A stretch of DNA of 17,500 nucleotides, from positions 7,720,648-7,738,147 of the forward strand of contig CM018904.1 in the NCBI GenBank assembly GCA_009663005.1, read 5' to 3'. Under the pieces are notes generated by a model. That model was not told the origin of the DNA. It made no database searches and saw only the letters and a list, made by a program, of their open reading frames with translations. The position numbers and the translations under genes are program-made. The DNA is from Actinidia chinensis (Eukaryota; Streptophyta; Magnoliopsida; Ericales; Actinidiaceae). Positions 16,835 through 17,500 of the stretch are shown here, piece after piece. How positions within the stretch are numbered: position 1 is the stretch's first letter; each line of letters starts with the position of its first letter.

Positions 16835-17330
16835 TGTGGCTCAAAATAAATCACCGATCACACAAACACCAAAAGACAATAAGATTTCTGTGGTTTGGCT
16901 TACGAGGCCTATGTTATAAGAAACTAAAGAAAAATCAATTAATCCACTATCGACGAACGGACTTTTACAACGGAGGAGACTCACCTTCTCAAACTCAACC
17001 ACCATCTCTCACAATCTATCTCTGTGCTTGCCTCTCAATCTCACGCACAGCACTCTACTCTCAGGCCACAAATAACAACGCACAAAAAATTTAAGCACCC
17101 TACCCTCCTTTTATAGACCAAGGAAAAAGGAGGTGGAGACTCTAATAGAATATCTAATCATTATCCTAATTAACTAGGAAACAAAAAGTAAACACCTAAA
17201 AAATATAGATAACTCAGAGTTTTCACCGTAACATGGACTCTCCATGTAAAACTCAAACGGGCTTGAGGCTTGGCTATTGGGCTTGAACTATCCAAGTGGA
17301 CTGAGATTATCCAGATGACTAGATTCAACA
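16835..17330 (-). repeat. 5' LTR of minus-strand copia element (about 496 bp)
   Basis: On the minus strand it begins TGTTGAATCTAGTC at 17330 and ends GAGCCACA at 16835, so TG...CA termini are kept. It contains a promoter-like core (TATA box at 17115-17108), a CT/GA-rich transcribed part and the PBS just beyond its end. No second copy of this LTR occurs in the window, so its limits rest on the TG/CA rule and the PBS position. Confidence 0.72.
17108..17115 (-). promoter_or_regulatory. TATA box of the minus-strand LTR
   Basis: TATAAAAG on the minus strand, within GGTCTATAAAAGGAGGG, lies a little under halfway through the LTR. It is a strong match to plant TATA boxes and would start the element's genomic RNA about 30 bases downstream (near 17080). 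Confidence 0.65.
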
Positions 17331-17500
17331 GTAAGTGGGGTTATTAACCCATTATACGATTTTTTCAAAATTGTTCATCATTAAAGAGATCACAGAGTAG
17401 AGGACCTGTATTCCAAATCAGTGAAACTACATGACAAATCCCGACTTTTATAATTTAATTTCCAAAATTATATTTTTCGAAGATAATTTTAGGGTAAAAA
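17331..17500. other. Flank of the minus-strand element, nothing recognised
   Basis: AT-rich sequence with no ORF. If the minus-strand element made a target duplication, GTAAG (17331-17335) would be its copy on this side; no partner was located near 14090. Confidence 0.4.

Larger units (their letters stand above)
14090..17330 (-). mobile_element. Ty1/copia retroelement, minus strand, internally deleted
   Basis: Read on the minus strand from 17330: LTR (17330-16835), primer-binding site (16830-16817), GC-rich leader, degenerate AT-rich repeats, gag (from 16047), zinc knuckle, protease, a post-protease block, and the start of the GAG-pre-integrase region (about 14865). From there no integrase core, reverse transcriptase or RNase H is recognisable. 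About 600 bases of unknown sequence follow, then a stretch (14100-14240) with a purine-rich AAGGGGAGA followed by GGGATTGTGCCTGGGG, which resembles the 3' end and LTR start of other copia elements but not the 5' LTR seen here. So the element is either a deletion derivative, a non-autonomous element carrying foreign sequence, or a mosaic of two elements. The left boundary is approximate. Confidence 0.75.

Noticed and set aside
1..17500. CRISPR array, phage, operon or other prokaryotic system
   Set aside because: No spaced exact repeats, no Shine-Dalgarno-linked genes and no bacterial proteins; all recognisable coding relics are plant copia retrotransposon domains.

Overview
The window looks like repeat-rich nuclear DNA of a flowering plant. 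It is AT-rich, contains decayed Ty1/copia retrotransposons whose primer sites match plant initiator tRNA-Met, and carries short terminal-inverted-repeat (MITE-like) elements. I find no intact protein-coding host gene, no tRNA or rRNA gene, no CRISPR array and nothing prokaryotic.

Layout. At 1-143 (minus strand) lies a frameshifted fragment of a copia integrase that runs off the left edge. At 300-1430 two diverged copies of one repeat sit about 688 bases apart, each joined to a run of degenerate AT-rich units. At 2793-3116 there are three 108-bp tandem repeats, nearly identical and open on both strands. Directly beside them, at 3160-3356, is a hAT-like MITE with an 8-bp target-site duplication. 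From 3365 to 6726 I see only AT-rich non-coding DNA with a GGA microsatellite at 4372-4414.

The main feature is a full-length but dead Ty1/copia retrotransposon on the plus strand (6732-12221). It has short LTRs (179 and 177 bp), a 5-bp near-perfect target duplication, a primer-binding site, a cytosine-rich CAGCC leader, remnants of gag with a zinc knuckle, protease, integrase, reverse transcriptase and RNase H in the copia order, and a polypurine tract. Its reading frame is broken dozens of times, and several breaks are long homopolymers placed in the middle of otherwise readable conserved codons. The most extreme is a G tract of about 54 bases at 9940-9993.

Right of it are three MITE-like candidates (12457-12763, 12941-13327, 13446-13777). 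A second copia element lies on the minus strand (about 14090-17330). It has an LTR with a TATA box, a primer-binding site, a GC-rich leader, degenerate 35-40 bp repeats, and remnants of gag, zinc knuckle and protease. It then runs into about 600 bases I cannot identify where integrase and reverse transcriptase should be, and no matching 3' LTR is visible. It is probably a deleted, non-autonomous or mosaic derivative.

No genes here work together as a pathway. The biology is retrotransposon structure and decay. I did not find convincing evidence of a new functional system. The most unusual items are the homopolymer insertions, the two-strand-open tandem repeat beside a MITE, and the structure of the minus-strand element.
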